Origin: Belnapia moabensis DSM 16746 | Lineage (GTDB): Bacteria; Pseudomonadota; Alphaproteobacteria; Acetobacterales; Acetobacteraceae | NCBI RefSeq assembly: GCF_000745835.1 | Contig: NZ_JQKB01000018.1 | Span: 34,016 to 98,015, forward strand | Direction: 5' to 3' | DNA: 64,000 nucleotides | Shown: positions 23,751-33,036 of the stretch, in pieces | Position numbering within the stretch: the stretch's first letter is position 1 | Layout of the letters: every line of letters starts with the position of its first letter | The notes under the pieces: generated by a model | Seen by the model: only the letters and a program-made list of their open reading frames with translations | What the model was told of the DNA's origin: nothing | The model's database searches: none | Made by a program: the position numbers and the translations under genes

Positions 23751-26111
23751 ATGACCGACCAGATCGTCATCACCGAAAAGACCAGCCAGGCGAAGGACGT
23801 CCGCGCCGCGGTCGGCGGCCGCTATGGGGCCATCCTGCCGGCCGAGGGCCATCTGTTCGACCTGATCGAGCCCGAGGAGGTCTCACCGGACTGGAAGCGC
23901 TGGACGCCGGTCCTGCTCCGGCCGGAAGGGCTCTACGGCACCAAGCCGGCCAAAGGCGGCAACAAGGCGCCCAAGCTCAAGGCGATCCGCGACGCGCTGC
24001 GCCACGCGAAGCGCGTCTGGCTCGCCACCGATTGCGACCGCGAGGGCCAACTGATCGGCCAAGAGATCCTGGAACACTACGGCTTCCGCGGCGCGGTGAT
24101 GCGGGTGATCTTCACCGCACAGGACCCGCAGACCATCCGCAACGCCTTCGCCCAAGCCAGGCCGAATGCGGAGTATGCCCGGCTCTATGCCGCAGCGGTG
24201 GCGCGACGGCAGGCCGACCAGATCTACAACCTCTCACTGACCCGCACGGCGACCGTGACCCTGGCCCGCGGCGGACGGGGCGTCATCGGCGTCGGCCGGG
24301 TAAAGACCCCGACCCTGGCCATCGTCTGCAAGCGTGAGCTCGAGATCCGGGACTTCGTCCCGCAGGCCTATTTCGAGGTCGTGGCCACCGCCGAGGCCGA
24401 GGCAGGCCAGTTGCGGATGCGGCATGCACCCAAGGAGCGGATCCTGAAGCGCGAGGACGCCGAGGCCATCGCTGCGGCCGCCGAAGGCTTCGCCGGGCCG
24501 CTCGCGGTCAAGGTCGAGGACAAGCGGCAGGGCCCGCCCCGGCTGCATGACCTGCCTGCGTTGCAGAAGCTTTGCGGCTCACGCTTCGGCTGGTCGGCGG
24601 CGCGCACCTTGGAGGTGGCGCAGGAGCTCTATGACGGCCAGGGCAAGAAGATCATCACCTACCCCCGCGCCGAAACTCGCTATCTGCCCGAGAGCCTGAT
24701 CCCGGACGTTCCCCGGATCGTCGCCGGGCTGCGCGTGGGGCGGGCCTTCAGCGGAATCCCGGTGCCGGAGCCGCCGGTGGTCCGCCGAGGTGCAAGCGGC
24801 CATTTCCACGACAAGGGCCTGGCCGGGGCCAGCCACCATGCAATCATCCCCAACGTCAACACGGTCGACACGCTGCGCGAGGTGTGGCCGCGCCTGTCGG
24901 GCGACGAGCGCCGATTGTTCGACGTCATCGCCCGCGCCTACCTCGCCGCCGTCATGCCGGACTTCCGTTACCGGCAGACCACGGTCACGCTGGACGTCCG
25001 CGGCTACCTGTTCCGGGCCACAGGGCGGCAGCCGATCGAACTCGGCTGGCGGCAGGCCTTCCCCGATTGGCAGCCGGCCGAGGAGAAGGGCGAGGACGCG
25101 CAACTGCTGCCCGCCCTCCGGCACGGCGAGACGGCCCTGCTACGCGATGCCGCGGTCGAGGCAAAGGAGACCAGGCCGCCGCCGCGCTACAACGAGGGAA
25201 CGCTGATCGAGGCAATGCAGAATGCCTGGCGCTTCGTTGAGAACGAGGCACTGCAGGAGCGTCTGAAGGAGGCCAAGGGAATCGGCACGCCGGCGACCCG
25301 GGCCGAGATCATTCGTGGCCTCAAGGCGCAGGAGTTCCTCGTCGCCAACGGCAAGCACATCCTGCCCACCGAGCGCGGGCTCGCGCTGTTCGCGGTGCTC
25401 GAGCGGGCCGACCCAGCCTTGGTCGATCCCGGCGTGACCGCGCAGATGGAACGCCTGCTGGATGATGTACTGGTCGGGCAGCAGGACATGGTCGGTGCCA
25501 TCGATGCGGTCTGCGCGCAGGCCAGCCGCATCATCGGGCGGCTGCAGGAGGGGGCGCCGGTCGGCGATGCCGACCTGCTCGGCGTCGGGGCGAAGAAGCG
25601 CGGCGTGGACCGCCCGCCGACGCCGGCCATGAAGCAGTTCGTCGACGGCCTGGCCCGGCGGAAAGGGCTTCCGCCGCCGCCCGGATACACGACATCGAGC
25701 GCTGCGTGCCGCGCCTTCCTCGACCAGCATGCGCCGAGGAAGGAGGCTCCCCAGGCGCGGGCGAAGCCTGTCGCTGAACACCCTGCACCGCCGCGGCAGG
25801 CGATGGCGAAGCGGCCCAGGGCCAGGCAAGGCAAGGCGGCCGTGTCGTCTCCAGGACCCAAGGCGTCGCGTGGCGGCCAGTACGGTGTTCCAGGCCGGAA
25901 GAACAATAGTGGGACAGCGCGTGCGACGCGTGTCGTGAAGGCAGCCGGCGATGGTTCGGTATCGCCGGCAGCGGAGGGTGAGACACGGCTGCGCATTCCA
26001 TTTGGGAATAAGGATGCCGCGCGGCAACTCGGTGCCCGCTATCGTGCCGGCAGCTGGTATGCGCCACCTGGCACCGACCTCGACGGCTTCCGCGAACGCG
26101 GATGGCTATGA
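23751..26111 (+). CDS. topB: DNA topoisomerase III with C-terminal DUF5710 domain
   Basis: The 786-aa type IA topoisomerase has the Toprim site (Glu9 in ITEKTSQAK; Asp94 and Asp96 in ATDCDREGQLIG) and the catalytic Tyr304 in IITYPRAETRYLPE, where the usual Thr after YPR is Ala. IGTPATRAEIIRGL and HILPTERG follow. Instead of zinc fingers it ends with a basic linker (about 655-740) and LRIPFGNKDAARQLGARYRA, a DUF5710 domain. Such topoisomerases relax or decatenate single-stranded regions and the DUF5710 form is common on plasmids and integrative elements. A broken transposase and an unknown coiled-coil gene lie next to it, which supports an element origin. Confidence 0.93.
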   Translation: MTDQIVITEKTSQAKDVRAAVGGRYGAILPAEGHLFDLIEPEEVSPDWKRWTPVLLRPEGLYGTKPAKGGNKAPKLKAIRDALRHAKRVWLATDCDREGQLIGQEILEHYGFRGAVMRVIFTAQDPQTIRNAFAQARPNAEYARLYAAAVARRQADQIYNLSLTRTATVTLARGGRGVIGVGRVKTPTLAIVCKRELEIRDFVPQAYFEVVATAEAEAGQLRMRHAPKERILKREDAEAIAAAAEGFAGPLAVKVEDKRQGPPRLHDLPALQKLCGSRFGWSAARTLEVAQELYDGQGKKIITYPRAETRYLPESLIPDVPRIVAGLRVGRAFSGIPVPEPPVVRRGASGHFHDKGLAGASHHAIIPNVNTVDTLREVWPRLSGDERRLFDVIARAYLAAVMPDFRYRQTTVTLDVRGYLFRATGRQPIELGWRQAFPDWQPAEEKGEDAQLLPALRHGETALLRDAAVEAKETRPPPRYNEGTLIEAMQNAWRFVENEALQERLKEAKGIGTPATRAEIIRGLKAQEFLVANGKHILPTERGLALFAVLERADPALVDPGVTAQMERLLDDVLVGQQDMVGAIDAVCAQASRIIGRLQEGAPVGDADLLGVGAKKRGVDRPPTPAMKQFVDGLARRKGLPPPPGYTTSSAACRAFLDQHAPRKEAPQARAKPVAEHPAPPRQAMAKRPRARQGKAAVSSPGPKASRGGQYGVPGRKNNSGTARATRVVKAAGDGSVSPAAEGETRLRIPFGNKDAARQLGARYRAGSWYAPPGTDLDGFRERGWL

Positions 26112-26384
26112 CGTCGGTGTTTGGTCTCGTGTCGTATGGTTGGGGTATGCAGGCCAGGGAAAGGCGAAGCAGCAGCCGATCCTGCGGTTGGACCGCAGGC
26201 TCCAGCCCGCTGAAAAGGGTGCATCTTGAGATCACTAGGAGAAGGGTACACTCGCCTTCGACCTGCTTGTGTTCCGGTCGATGGTCTGTGCCCTGCAGGC
26301 CGGTCCGCCCGTCGTTCGAAAGCGTCTTGCTTTGTTGCGAACCTATGTGGAGCAGGATGAGGTCTCAAGCCCCGCCTTGGGGCA

Positions 26385-27069
26385 ATGATGGATCATGAGC
26401 TGCTTCGCTTTAGCCGGCTCGCAGAGGTAGTATCGCGTCACGTAGCCCCCGCCCCGAGCCGCTTCGCCACCCCGGCCTACGCGCCCGCCGCCTTGTTTGC
26501 CCTGCTCCTGCTGCGGGAGAGGCTGCGGCTGACCTACCATGGCTTAAAGGACCTTCTCCGCCTGCCTGGCCAACTCCGCCGCGTGTTCGGCCTCCGAGCC
26601 GTCCCCGACCGCGCGACGATGTGGCGGTTCGCCCGCCGTCACGTCGGCCCCACCTGCTGGACCCGGCCTTGAAAGAAACCGTTCGCCGCGCCCGCGGGGA
26701 CGCCGAGCGCGCCTGCCAGATCGCGCTCGGCTCCACCGGTCTCTTCCTCGCACACATCCCGCTACTTCGAGTGGCGCGCGAAGCGGCACCGGGGCCAGCG
26801 CGGCTGGCTGGAATGGGCCTTCGCCATGTGGGTCGCGCCGCAGATCCGGCGACTTCACCGATCTGCCACCCCCGACGAGCGCAACCGACGCCCGCATGCC
26901 CTTCGAGCAACTCCTGGTGGAAGCAGGCTATGATACCGAAGCCAACCACCGCCACTGCCGCGAAGCCCCCGGCGTCGACAGCCTGATCCCGGCCAAGAAG
27001 GGGCGCTCGGCCCGCGTGGTCGCAGCCACGCCGCTGCGGCAGGAGATGGTCCGGCGGCTCGGCAAATTG
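26385..27069 (+). mobile_element. Frameshifted, 3'-truncated DDE transposase (IS5/IS4-like)
   Basis: The first frame from 26385 gives ELLRFSRLAEVVSRHVAP, RLRLTYHGLKDLLRLPG and VPDRATMWRFARRHV, the N-terminal part of such a transposase. After a frameshift near 26670, SRYFEWRAKRHRGQRGWLEW is read in another frame around 26760-26820, and QLLVEAGYDTEANHRHC through VDSLIPAKKGRSARVVAA in a third. The sequence ends at RRLGK (27066). At least two frameshifts and no visible inverted repeats show that it is inactive. Its last 74 bases are nearly identical to the scrap at 10862-10939. Confidence 0.78.
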
Positions 27070-27086
27070 AACCAGCAGACGACCGG

Positions 27087-27545
27087 TCAGGGTCGCCCGT
27101 CCTGCCTCCGCCTCTCCCTGGCCAGCCAGTCCAGTCCGTTCTCCACGATCCTGCCGATCGCTTGGAGGTCGATCGCGGCGGCCGCATTCGGGCCTGGCTG
27201 ATACGCCGCGTGGCCCTGGCCCCTGACCGCAGATGCGAGCCGGACCAGGAGAGGAGAAAGGTTGGCCTTGGCGAAGGCGTCGAACCCCTCGGGCGAAGCA
27301 TCGCCCTGCGCAGCATCCCGGGACAGCAGGGTAGCGGCGACCCGTTCCAGGGCCTGCGCCCGCTCGGTCTTTGCCCCGGCTTCCGCCTCAAGCCGCGCGA
27401 TGGCCTGCTGCACCAGACCGGAGGGAGCCTGGATGGCGGAGCGGAGTGCCTCTGCCTCCCGGCGCATGGCCTCGGCGTCGCCGTGAAGCCGTTCGGCTTC
27501 CGCGCTCAGCGATTGAGTTGCGATGATGGCGTCGTTCTGGCTCAT
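27087..27545 (-). CDS. 152-aa coiled-coil protein of unknown function
   Basis: The start is placed at MSQNDAIIATQ. Residues 10-75 are Ala/Glu/Arg-rich heptads (AEAERLHGDAEAMRREAEAL, then RLEAEAGAKTERAQALERV) that predict a long coiled coil. A C-terminal globular part (FDAFAKANLSPLLVRLAS, IGRIVENGLDWLARERRR) follows. No family is recognised. It has no membrane or export signal. The position between a broken transposase and a CoA transferase, near topoisomerase III, suggests it belongs to the same old element. The ribosome site (AGG) is weak. Confidence 0.6.
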   Translation of the reverse strand: MSQNDAIIATQSLSAEAERLHGDAEAMRREAEALRSAIQAPSGLVQQAIARLEAEAGAKTERAQALERVAATLLSRDAAQGDASPEGFDAFAKANLSPLLVRLASAVRGQGHAAYQPGPNAAAAIDLQAIGRIVENGLDWLARERRRQDGRP

Positions 27546-27684
27546 CCTGATCAGGTGAGAACGGGCGCCGGGGCAAGCAAGAGGAAACCCGCATGGACCG
27601 GGCATAATCGACGCGGCCGCCCGGCTCGGGGCGGCAAGACCGCCGGCGGTGAGCTCGACGGAGGTTACCTCCGGCCGGATGCCG

Positions 27685-29133
27685 TCAGCGGCCGCCGCCA
27701 TCCCGGGCCAGCCATTCCGGCCGGTCTCCGCCGAGCTTCGGCGTCGGCAACGCCCAGCGGCATGGCGTCTCTGACAGGCGCAACACCGGGCCCAGTGTCA
27801 GCAGGTCGCCATAGGAGGAATCCTCACGCACATGCAGCGGCGCAAGCTCCGCTTCGGTCAGCTGCTCGGGGCCGTCATCGAAGCGGTCGAGCAGTCCCTG
27901 GCGCTGATAGAACATGGCGGATTGGCATAGCGAAGCTTGCACGTGATAGCTCCCGCCCTCCCGAGCCCGACGGTGCAGGGCCAGCATCGTGCCGAAGGCT
28001 GCGAGGTAACCCGTCAGGTAGTCGCAGATCGGGGCCGGGGCGAGCGTCGGCTGCCCGGCATTCGTCATTTGGCCATGAGTGTGGGCAATGCCCGAGACCG
28101 CCTGCGCGATCTGCTCCCACCCGGCCCGCCCCGCGAAGGGTCCGCCCGAGCCGAAGCAGCTGACCGAGACGGCGATCAGGCCCGGGCGAAGCCGGACCAG
28201 ATCCTCCAGGCCGAAGCCATGTTCGCCGAGCTGTCCAGGGCGGTAACCGTTGACGAAGACATCGGCCTCCCGCGTCAGTGCGGCCAGACAGCTCGCTTGG
28301 TCGGCCTGCCGAAGGTCGAGGAAGCAGCTCCGCTTGCCGTGGCTCAGGTCGCGAACGTACTCGGGGACCTGCGGCAGGTGGGGCGCGGTGACCATCAACA
28401 CGTCGGCGCCGTGCTCCGCCAGCGTCCGCCCGGCGGTCGGCCCCGCCAGGATGCGGGTCAGGTCGAGCACGCGCACGCCGGATAGCGGCCGGCCGCCGGG
28501 CGGCAGCGGCTCGGGCGGGCCATCGGCGATCCTGGTGACCTCCACGACGGGCCGGGCGGCGAGATAGGCGCCTTGCGGATGCGCCAGCCACTCCTCCCGC
28601 GTCCGGACCTTGCCGCCGCAGGCGCGTGCCCTGGCGATCGCGGCCTCCAGCGCATCGGCGGTCCAGCGGCCGACGGCGGCGCTGACGGAGGCTGGCGTGC
28701 TTTCGCACTCCAGAACATCCAGCACGCGGCGCTCCAGATGAGGCAGGTTGAAATGCGGCAGGAACCAGCACCCGTCCGCGGTCGGCCAGGGCTGGGTCAC
28801 CGTCGCCATGTGCTTCATGCTGTCGGACACGGGCGGGCGCCGGTACTGCCCGTCCGAATCCCGCTTCCTCGTGTAGTCGACCACGCGCAGCGTCGCCGCC
28901 GCTTCGGGCACCGTGATGCCGATGGACTGGCGGCGGCCGGTGCGCAGCTCCCAAAGGTCGTTGGCGGCGACGCCGGTGGCGCCGAGGACGGCGGCCGCCG
29001 TCTCTCCGACGCGGAAGGGCGTCCGGTAGAATGGATCGGCCCCTGTGATCGTGACCTCGCCCACCTCCGGCGGCGGCAGGGCGCGGACGGCCATCAATTC
29101 GGAGAAGGCGTCAGACCGGGCTGCCTGTGTCAT
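27685..29133 (-). CDS. CaiB/BaiF family III CoA transferase with long N-terminal extension
   Basis: The 482-aa product has its canonical family III start only at about residue 217 (SGVRVLDLTRILAGPTAGRT), followed by YVRDLSHGKRSCFLDL, FVNGYRPGQLGEHGFG and the expected catalytic aspartate Asp371 in PAPICDYLTG. The first 215 residues (PFYRTPFRVGETAAAVLG, QPWPTADGCWFLPHF) resemble the back half of the same family, so this looks like a tandem or circularly arranged fusion. Such enzymes move CoA between carboxylic acids. The start at 29133 precedes MTQAARSD; the longer frame has no support. It lies in the same direction as the SDR at 29261 with a gap of 127 bases. Confidence 0.85.
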   Translation of the reverse strand: MTQAARSDAFSELMAVRALPPPEVGEVTITGADPFYRTPFRVGETAAAVLGATGVAANDLWELRTGRRQSIGITVPEAAATLRVVDYTRKRDSDGQYRRPPVSDSMKHMATVTQPWPTADGCWFLPHFNLPHLERRVLDVLECESTPASVSAAVGRWTADALEAAIARARACGGKVRTREEWLAHPQGAYLAARPVVEVTRIADGPPEPLPPGGRPLSGVRVLDLTRILAGPTAGRTLAEHGADVLMVTAPHLPQVPEYVRDLSHGKRSCFLDLRQADQASCLAALTREADVFVNGYRPGQLGEHGFGLEDLVRLRPGLIAVSVSCFGSGGPFAGRAGWEQIAQAVSGIAHTHGQMTNAGQPTLAPAPICDYLTGYLAAFGTMLALHRRAREGGSYHVQASLCQSAMFYQRQGLLDRFDDGPEQLTEAELAPLHVREDSSYGDLLTLGPVLRLSETPCRWALPTPKLGGDRPEWLARDGGGR

Positions 29134-29260
29134 TCCGTGTCCCTTCTCGCAGGGGGAAGCGTGCCGGCCAGCATGGCATGGTTCCGATAAGCCGGGCAGC
29201 GACGGCGGGCCTGCGGACCGTGGTGGAAGGATGAGCCGGAACGCATCATGCAACTGCTGG

Positions 29261-30022
29261 CTACATCTTCTTGCCCGTCGTCCAGCCGCCATCCACGGTC
29301 AGGATGCTGCCCGTCATGAAGCCGTTTTCCTCCGCCGCCAGGAACAGGATGGCGAGGGCGATCTCATACGGTTCGCCCCAACGGCCCAGCGCGTGGATGT
29401 CGCGGATGGCCTGGGCGTAGCTCTCATCCTGAAAGTAGCGCTCGGTGAGGGGCGTGCGCACGACCCCCGGCGCCACCGCGTTGACGCGGATGTTGTTCTC
29501 GCCCAGCTCCAACGCCATCTGCTTGGTCAGACCGACGACGCCGTGCTTGGACGCCGTGTAGGCGGCCCGTTTGGGCGCCGCCATCAGGCCAAGGGTGGAG
29601 GCCAGGTTGACGATGCGCCCCGGTCGGCCCAGCGCGACCAGTCGCCGCGCGAAGGCCTGGCTCGGCAGGAAGGTGCCCGACAGGTTCACGCTGATCACCC
29701 GCTGCCATTCCTCGAAGGACAGGTCGAGCAGCGGGACGATCTCCCGCACTCCGGCGGAGTTGACGAGAACATCCAACCGGCCGAGAGTGGTTTCCGCCGC
29801 GGCGACAAAATCCGCCGCCGAGGCCGGGTCGGCCACGTCGATGCGGAAGGCTTGCGCCTCACCCTTGCGCCGGCGGATCTCGGAGGCGGTTGCCTCCGCG
29901 CGTTCGTGATCGAGGTCGCCGACCGCGACACGCGCGCCTTCCTGTGCTGCCGCGTAGCACACCTGCTGGCCGATCCCACTGCCGCCGCCGGTCACCAACA
30001 CGGCCTGATCCTGAAAGCGCAT
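29261..30022 (-). CDS. SDR-family oxidoreductase
   Basis: The 253-aa classical SDR has AVLVTGGGSGIGQQV at 7-21, VLVNSAGV at 85-92, Ser142 and the Tyr155/Lys159 pair in RAAYTASKHGVVG, then IRVNAVAPGVVRTPLTE and the terminal LTVDGGWTTGKKM. The Asp after the second strand (VGDLDHERAE) favours NAD(H). It is probably co-transcribed with the CoA transferase and could oxidise a hydroxyacyl product. It is divergent from the MDR gene at 30211. Confidence 0.93.
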   Translation of the reverse strand: MRFQDQAVLVTGGGSGIGQQVCYAAAQEGARVAVGDLDHERAEATASEIRRRKGEAQAFRIDVADPASAADFVAAAETTLGRLDVLVNSAGVREIVPLLDLSFEEWQRVISVNLSGTFLPSQAFARRLVALGRPGRIVNLASTLGLMAAPKRAAYTASKHGVVGLTKQMALELGENNIRVNAVAPGVVRTPLTERYFQDESYAQAIRDIHALGRWGEPYEIALAILFLAAEENGFMTGSILTVDGGWTTGKKM

Positions 30023-30210
30023 GGCGTTCCTCCGTGTTTTTCGAAAGCCTACGAGCAGGTCCGGGATCGTGCAATCTCCGCCGCTCCCGCTCGATGGTCG
30101 GCAAGATGCCCCTTGGCCGGCCGGTACGGTGGGCGGAATCCCCGCCACTGGCCTGCGAAGCGGTTCCACGCTCTACTCGCCGCCTCCTACGCAGCAGGAA
30201 GCAAGCCGTT
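30023..30210. promoter_or_regulatory. Divergent promoter region (SDR / MDR)
   Basis: This 188-base gap must contain both promoters. CGGAGGAACGCC on the minus strand supplies the SDR ribosome site, and GCAGGAAGCAAGCC supplies that of the MDR gene. No regulator gene or strong palindrome is visible. Confidence 0.4.
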
Positions 30211-31185
30211 ATGAAGGCAGCCGTTGTCACCGAACTCGGCGTTGAGGTCCGCGACGTGCCGGAGCCAAAGCCGAAGCCGAACGAGGTGCTGGTCCGCGTC
30301 CGCGCCGCCGGGCTGAACCGCGCCGATCTGGCCGTGGCCGCCGGGCAGGCACATGGCAGCATCGGCGGCGCCGGGACCATCGTCGGGATGGAGTTCGCCG
30401 GCGAGGTCGCCGAGGTCGGAGCCGAGGTGCCCGACAGCATCCGCCCCGGCATGCGCGTGATGGCCAGCGGTGCGGCAGGCTATGCCGAGTATGCGGTAGC
30501 GGATTGGGGGCGCGTCTCCCCTCTCCCCGATGCGAACATGGGTTGGGTGCAGGCCGCGACGCTGCCCATCGCGTTGCAAACCATGCATGACGCGGTGGTG
30601 ACGAACGGCGCCCTGAAGCCTGGCCAGAGCATCCTGATCCAGGGCGCGAGCTCGGGCGTCGGGCTCATGGGGATGCAGGTGGCGAAGGCGATGGGAGCAT
30701 CGCTGGTGCTCGGAAGTTCCTCCGATGCAGGCCGGCGGGCGCGGCTGGCGGAGTTCGGCTGCGACGTCGCGATGGACACGGGCGATGCCAACTGGCCCGA
30801 CCGCGTGCTGGACGCGACGGGAGGCCGGGGCGTCGACATCATCGTCGACCAGGTCTCCGCGAGCGTCGCCAACGGCAACCTCCGCGCCTGCGCGATCCTG
30901 GGGCGGATCGTGAATGTCGGGCGCCTCGGCGGCGCCAGGGGCGATTTCGACTTCGACCTGCATGCGATGCGCCGCATCAGCTATATCGGCGTCACCTTCC
31001 GCACCCGCACCCTCGAGGAGGTGAGGGAAATCAACCGCCGCATGCGGGCCGACCTCTGGCCGGCGGTGGAGGCGGGCAAGCTCCGGCTGCCGCTGGATCG
31101 CACCTTCCCGCTGGCGGATGCAGCGGCGGCGCTGGCGCATATGAAGGCCAATGCCCATTTCGGAAAGATCGTGCTGGAGTGCTGA
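30211..31185 (+). CDS. Quinone-oxidoreductase-like MDR dehydrogenase
   Basis: The 324-aa zinc-free medium-chain dehydrogenase starts MKAAVVTELGVEVRDVPEPK. It has GLNRADLAVAAGQ, a GroES-like fold with GMEFAGEVAEVG, and the nucleotide motif ILIQGASSGVGLMGMQVAK at about 146-164. HFGKIVLE closes it, as in QOR/acrylyl-CoA reductase types. No structural-zinc cysteines are present. Likely NADPH-dependent reduction of quinones or enones. It stands alone, divergent from the SDR/CoA transferase genes. Confidence 0.9.
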   Translation: MKAAVVTELGVEVRDVPEPKPKPNEVLVRVRAAGLNRADLAVAAGQAHGSIGGAGTIVGMEFAGEVAEVGAEVPDSIRPGMRVMASGAAGYAEYAVADWGRVSPLPDANMGWVQAATLPIALQTMHDAVVTNGALKPGQSILIQGASSGVGLMGMQVAKAMGASLVLGSSSDAGRRARLAEFGCDVAMDTGDANWPDRVLDATGGRGVDIIVDQVSASVANGNLRACAILGRIVNVGRLGGARGDFDFDLHAMRRISYIGVTFRTRTLEEVREINRRMRADLWPAVEAGKLRLPLDRTFPLADAAAALAHMKANAHFGKIVLEC

Positions 31186-31295
31186 GATCCGGCGCTGCCA
31201 CTCGACGCTGGCTCCCGCCTTTCGGCGCGTCCCCGGGCTTGCAGCCTCCCTCAAGGGCGCATAGCTGACCTGTCACCAGCGACGGGAGCGGTGCG

Positions 31296-31607
31296 ATGCC
31301 GGAACCTGACACGACGACCATTCCGAGGGTGAAGCCCGAGCTGAAGGTCGAGCGGCCGAAGCTGCACAAGGTGCTGCTGGTGAACGACGACTTCACCCCG
31401 CGCGCCTTCGTGGTCCAGGTGCTGCGGGCGGAGTTCCGGATGGGCGACGGGCAGGCGCAACGAGTCATGATGACCGCGCATCAACGCGGCGTCTGCGTGG
31501 TTGCGGTCTTCACCCGCGACGTGGCGGAGGAGAAGGCAACGGCGGCGACGGAGATGGGCCGCAAGCAGGGTTATCCATTGCTGTTCACCACCGAGCCCGA
31601 GGAGTAG
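31296..31607 (+). CDS. clpS: ATP-dependent Clp protease adaptor ClpS (ClpS2-like)
   Basis: The 103-aa protein carries the ClpS core: HKVLLVNDDFTPRAFVVQVL with Asn30, Asp31 and Asp32 that bind the alpha-amino group of N-degrons, His62 in MMTAHQRG and VVAVFTRDVAEEKA. ClpS delivers proteins with destabilising N-terminal residues to ClpAP. At the position of the E. coli gatekeeper Met40 (TPMEF) it has Arg36 (TPRAF). Many alphaproteobacteria have two ClpS proteins; the isolation from clpA suggests this is the second type. A GGGAG site precedes the ATG at 7 nt. Confidence 0.92.
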   Translation: MPEPDTTTIPRVKPELKVERPKLHKVLLVNDDFTPRAFVVQVLRAEFRMGDGQAQRVMMTAHQRGVCVVAVFTRDVAEEKATAATEMGRKQGYPLLFTTEPEE

Positions 31608-31699
31608 CGCGGCCCGGTTCCGCATTCCCCCTCGACGGCGGCCCGAACCTGCCGATACCCTGTCCGCAACGGGGGCAACACCCGTGGGCGGAGACGTGC

Positions 31700-33025
31700 A
31701 TGCGACCGATCATCGGGCGTCGCCAGACCATGGGCCTGGCTGCTGGAATGCTGGCCGGGGCGGCGCTGCCGGCGCGCGCCATCCCCGTGGCGGATGTCCC
31801 GGCGCCACGCCTCGCGCCGGAACCAGGCGCCCGGCTGCGGGTGCTCCGGCCGGCGAAGTACATCGACCCTGACGAGGCGATCTTCAACCAGAACACCCGC
31901 CGCTTCACCGAGCAGACCGGCATCGAGGTGCGGATCGACTACGTGAACTGGCCGGACATGCCGGTGCAGGTGGCTGTCGCCTTCAACACCGGTAAGGGCG
32001 CCGACGTGCTGATCGGCTTCGGCGCCGACGCCCATATCTACGCCGACAAGCTGCTGGAGGTGACCGACCTGGCCGAGTATCTCGGCGCCCGGTACGGCGG
32101 CTGGTACGACCTGGCCAAGGTCTACGGCCAGCGCTGGCGCAGCACCACCTGGCTCGGCCTGCCCATGGGCGGCACCACCGGCCCCGCCGTCTACCGCCGC
32201 TCCTGGGTGAAGGCGGCCGGGTTCGACGGCATCCCGAACGACCTCGGCGAGTTCCTCCGCCTCTGCCGGGAGCTGAAGCGCATCGGCCATCCCTGCGGCT
32301 TCCCGCTGAGCCACGCCCCCGGCGATGCGCCGGGCTATGCCAATTGGCTGCTCTGGTCGCATGGCGGCCGGCTGGTGGACGAGGCCGGGAAGATCGCGCT
32401 CGAGGCGCCGGAGACGCTGCGTGCGCTCGACTATGCCCGCGCCATGCAGGAGACGATGATCCCGGGGACCATGGGCTGGAGCGGCGTCAGCAACAACCGC
32501 GCCTTCATCGGCGGAGAGATCGGCCTCACCCAGAACGGCGTCTCCGTCTACTACTCGCTGAAGACCTCGACGGACCCGGCGCAGAACGCCCTCGCGGCCG
32601 ACACCGAGCATGCCGAGATGCCGCACGGCGCGGCTGGCAAGGCGCCGGAGACGGCCCTGACCCTGGTCGGCATGGTGCCGCGCCACACCCCGGCGCCGAA
32701 TGCGGCCAAGGCCTATCTGCGCTTCATGATGGAGGCCGAGCAGTACGACCCTTGGCTGACCGGCGGCCTCGGCTACTGGTCGCAGCCGCTGAAGGCCTAT
32801 GGCGAGAGCGCGGTCTGGTCGTCCGACCCGAAGCTCGCCGTCTACCGCGACGCCATGGATACGCCTTTCTACGAGGGCTACGCCGGCCCGATCACCCCGG
32901 CCGCCGGGGCCGTCGCCGAGAATTGGGTGCTGGTCGACATGTTCGCCCGCGTCGCCACCGGCGAGGCCCGCCCAGCCGACAGCCTGCGCGAAGCGGTGCG
33001 CGCTGCGCGCCGCTGGTATCGTTGA
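31700..33025 (+). CDS. ABC transporter solute-binding protein, family 1, orphan
   Basis: This 441-aa periplasmic binding protein begins with a Tat-like signal (GRRQTMGLAAGMLAGAALPARA). It shows family 1 features: FTEQTGIEVRIDYVNWPDMP at about 73-92, VLIGFGADAHIYADKLLEV, GLPMGGTTGPAVYRRSWVKA and YLRFMMEAEQYDPWL. Such proteins deliver sugars, polyols or similar compounds to an ABC permease. No permease or ATPase gene is adjacent. It is followed at 11 bases by a phytanoyl-CoA dioxygenase-like gene and two GMC oxidoreductases, so a shared polyol or alcohol substrate is plausible. Confidence 0.88.
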   Translation: MRPIIGRRQTMGLAAGMLAGAALPARAIPVADVPAPRLAPEPGARLRVLRPAKYIDPDEAIFNQNTRRFTEQTGIEVRIDYVNWPDMPVQVAVAFNTGKGADVLIGFGADAHIYADKLLEVTDLAEYLGARYGGWYDLAKVYGQRWRSTTWLGLPMGGTTGPAVYRRSWVKAAGFDGIPNDLGEFLRLCRELKRIGHPCGFPLSHAPGDAPGYANWLLWSHGGRLVDEAGKIALEAPETLRALDYARAMQETMIPGTMGWSGVSNNRAFIGGEIGLTQNGVSVYYSLKTSTDPAQNALAADTEHAEMPHGAAGKAPETALTLVGMVPRHTPAPNAAKAYLRFMMEAEQYDPWLTGGLGYWSQPLKAYGESAVWSSDPKLAVYRDAMDTPFYEGYAGPITPAAGAVAENWVLVDMFARVATGEARPADSLREAVRAARRWYR

Positions 33026-33036
33026 GGGAGGAACCG

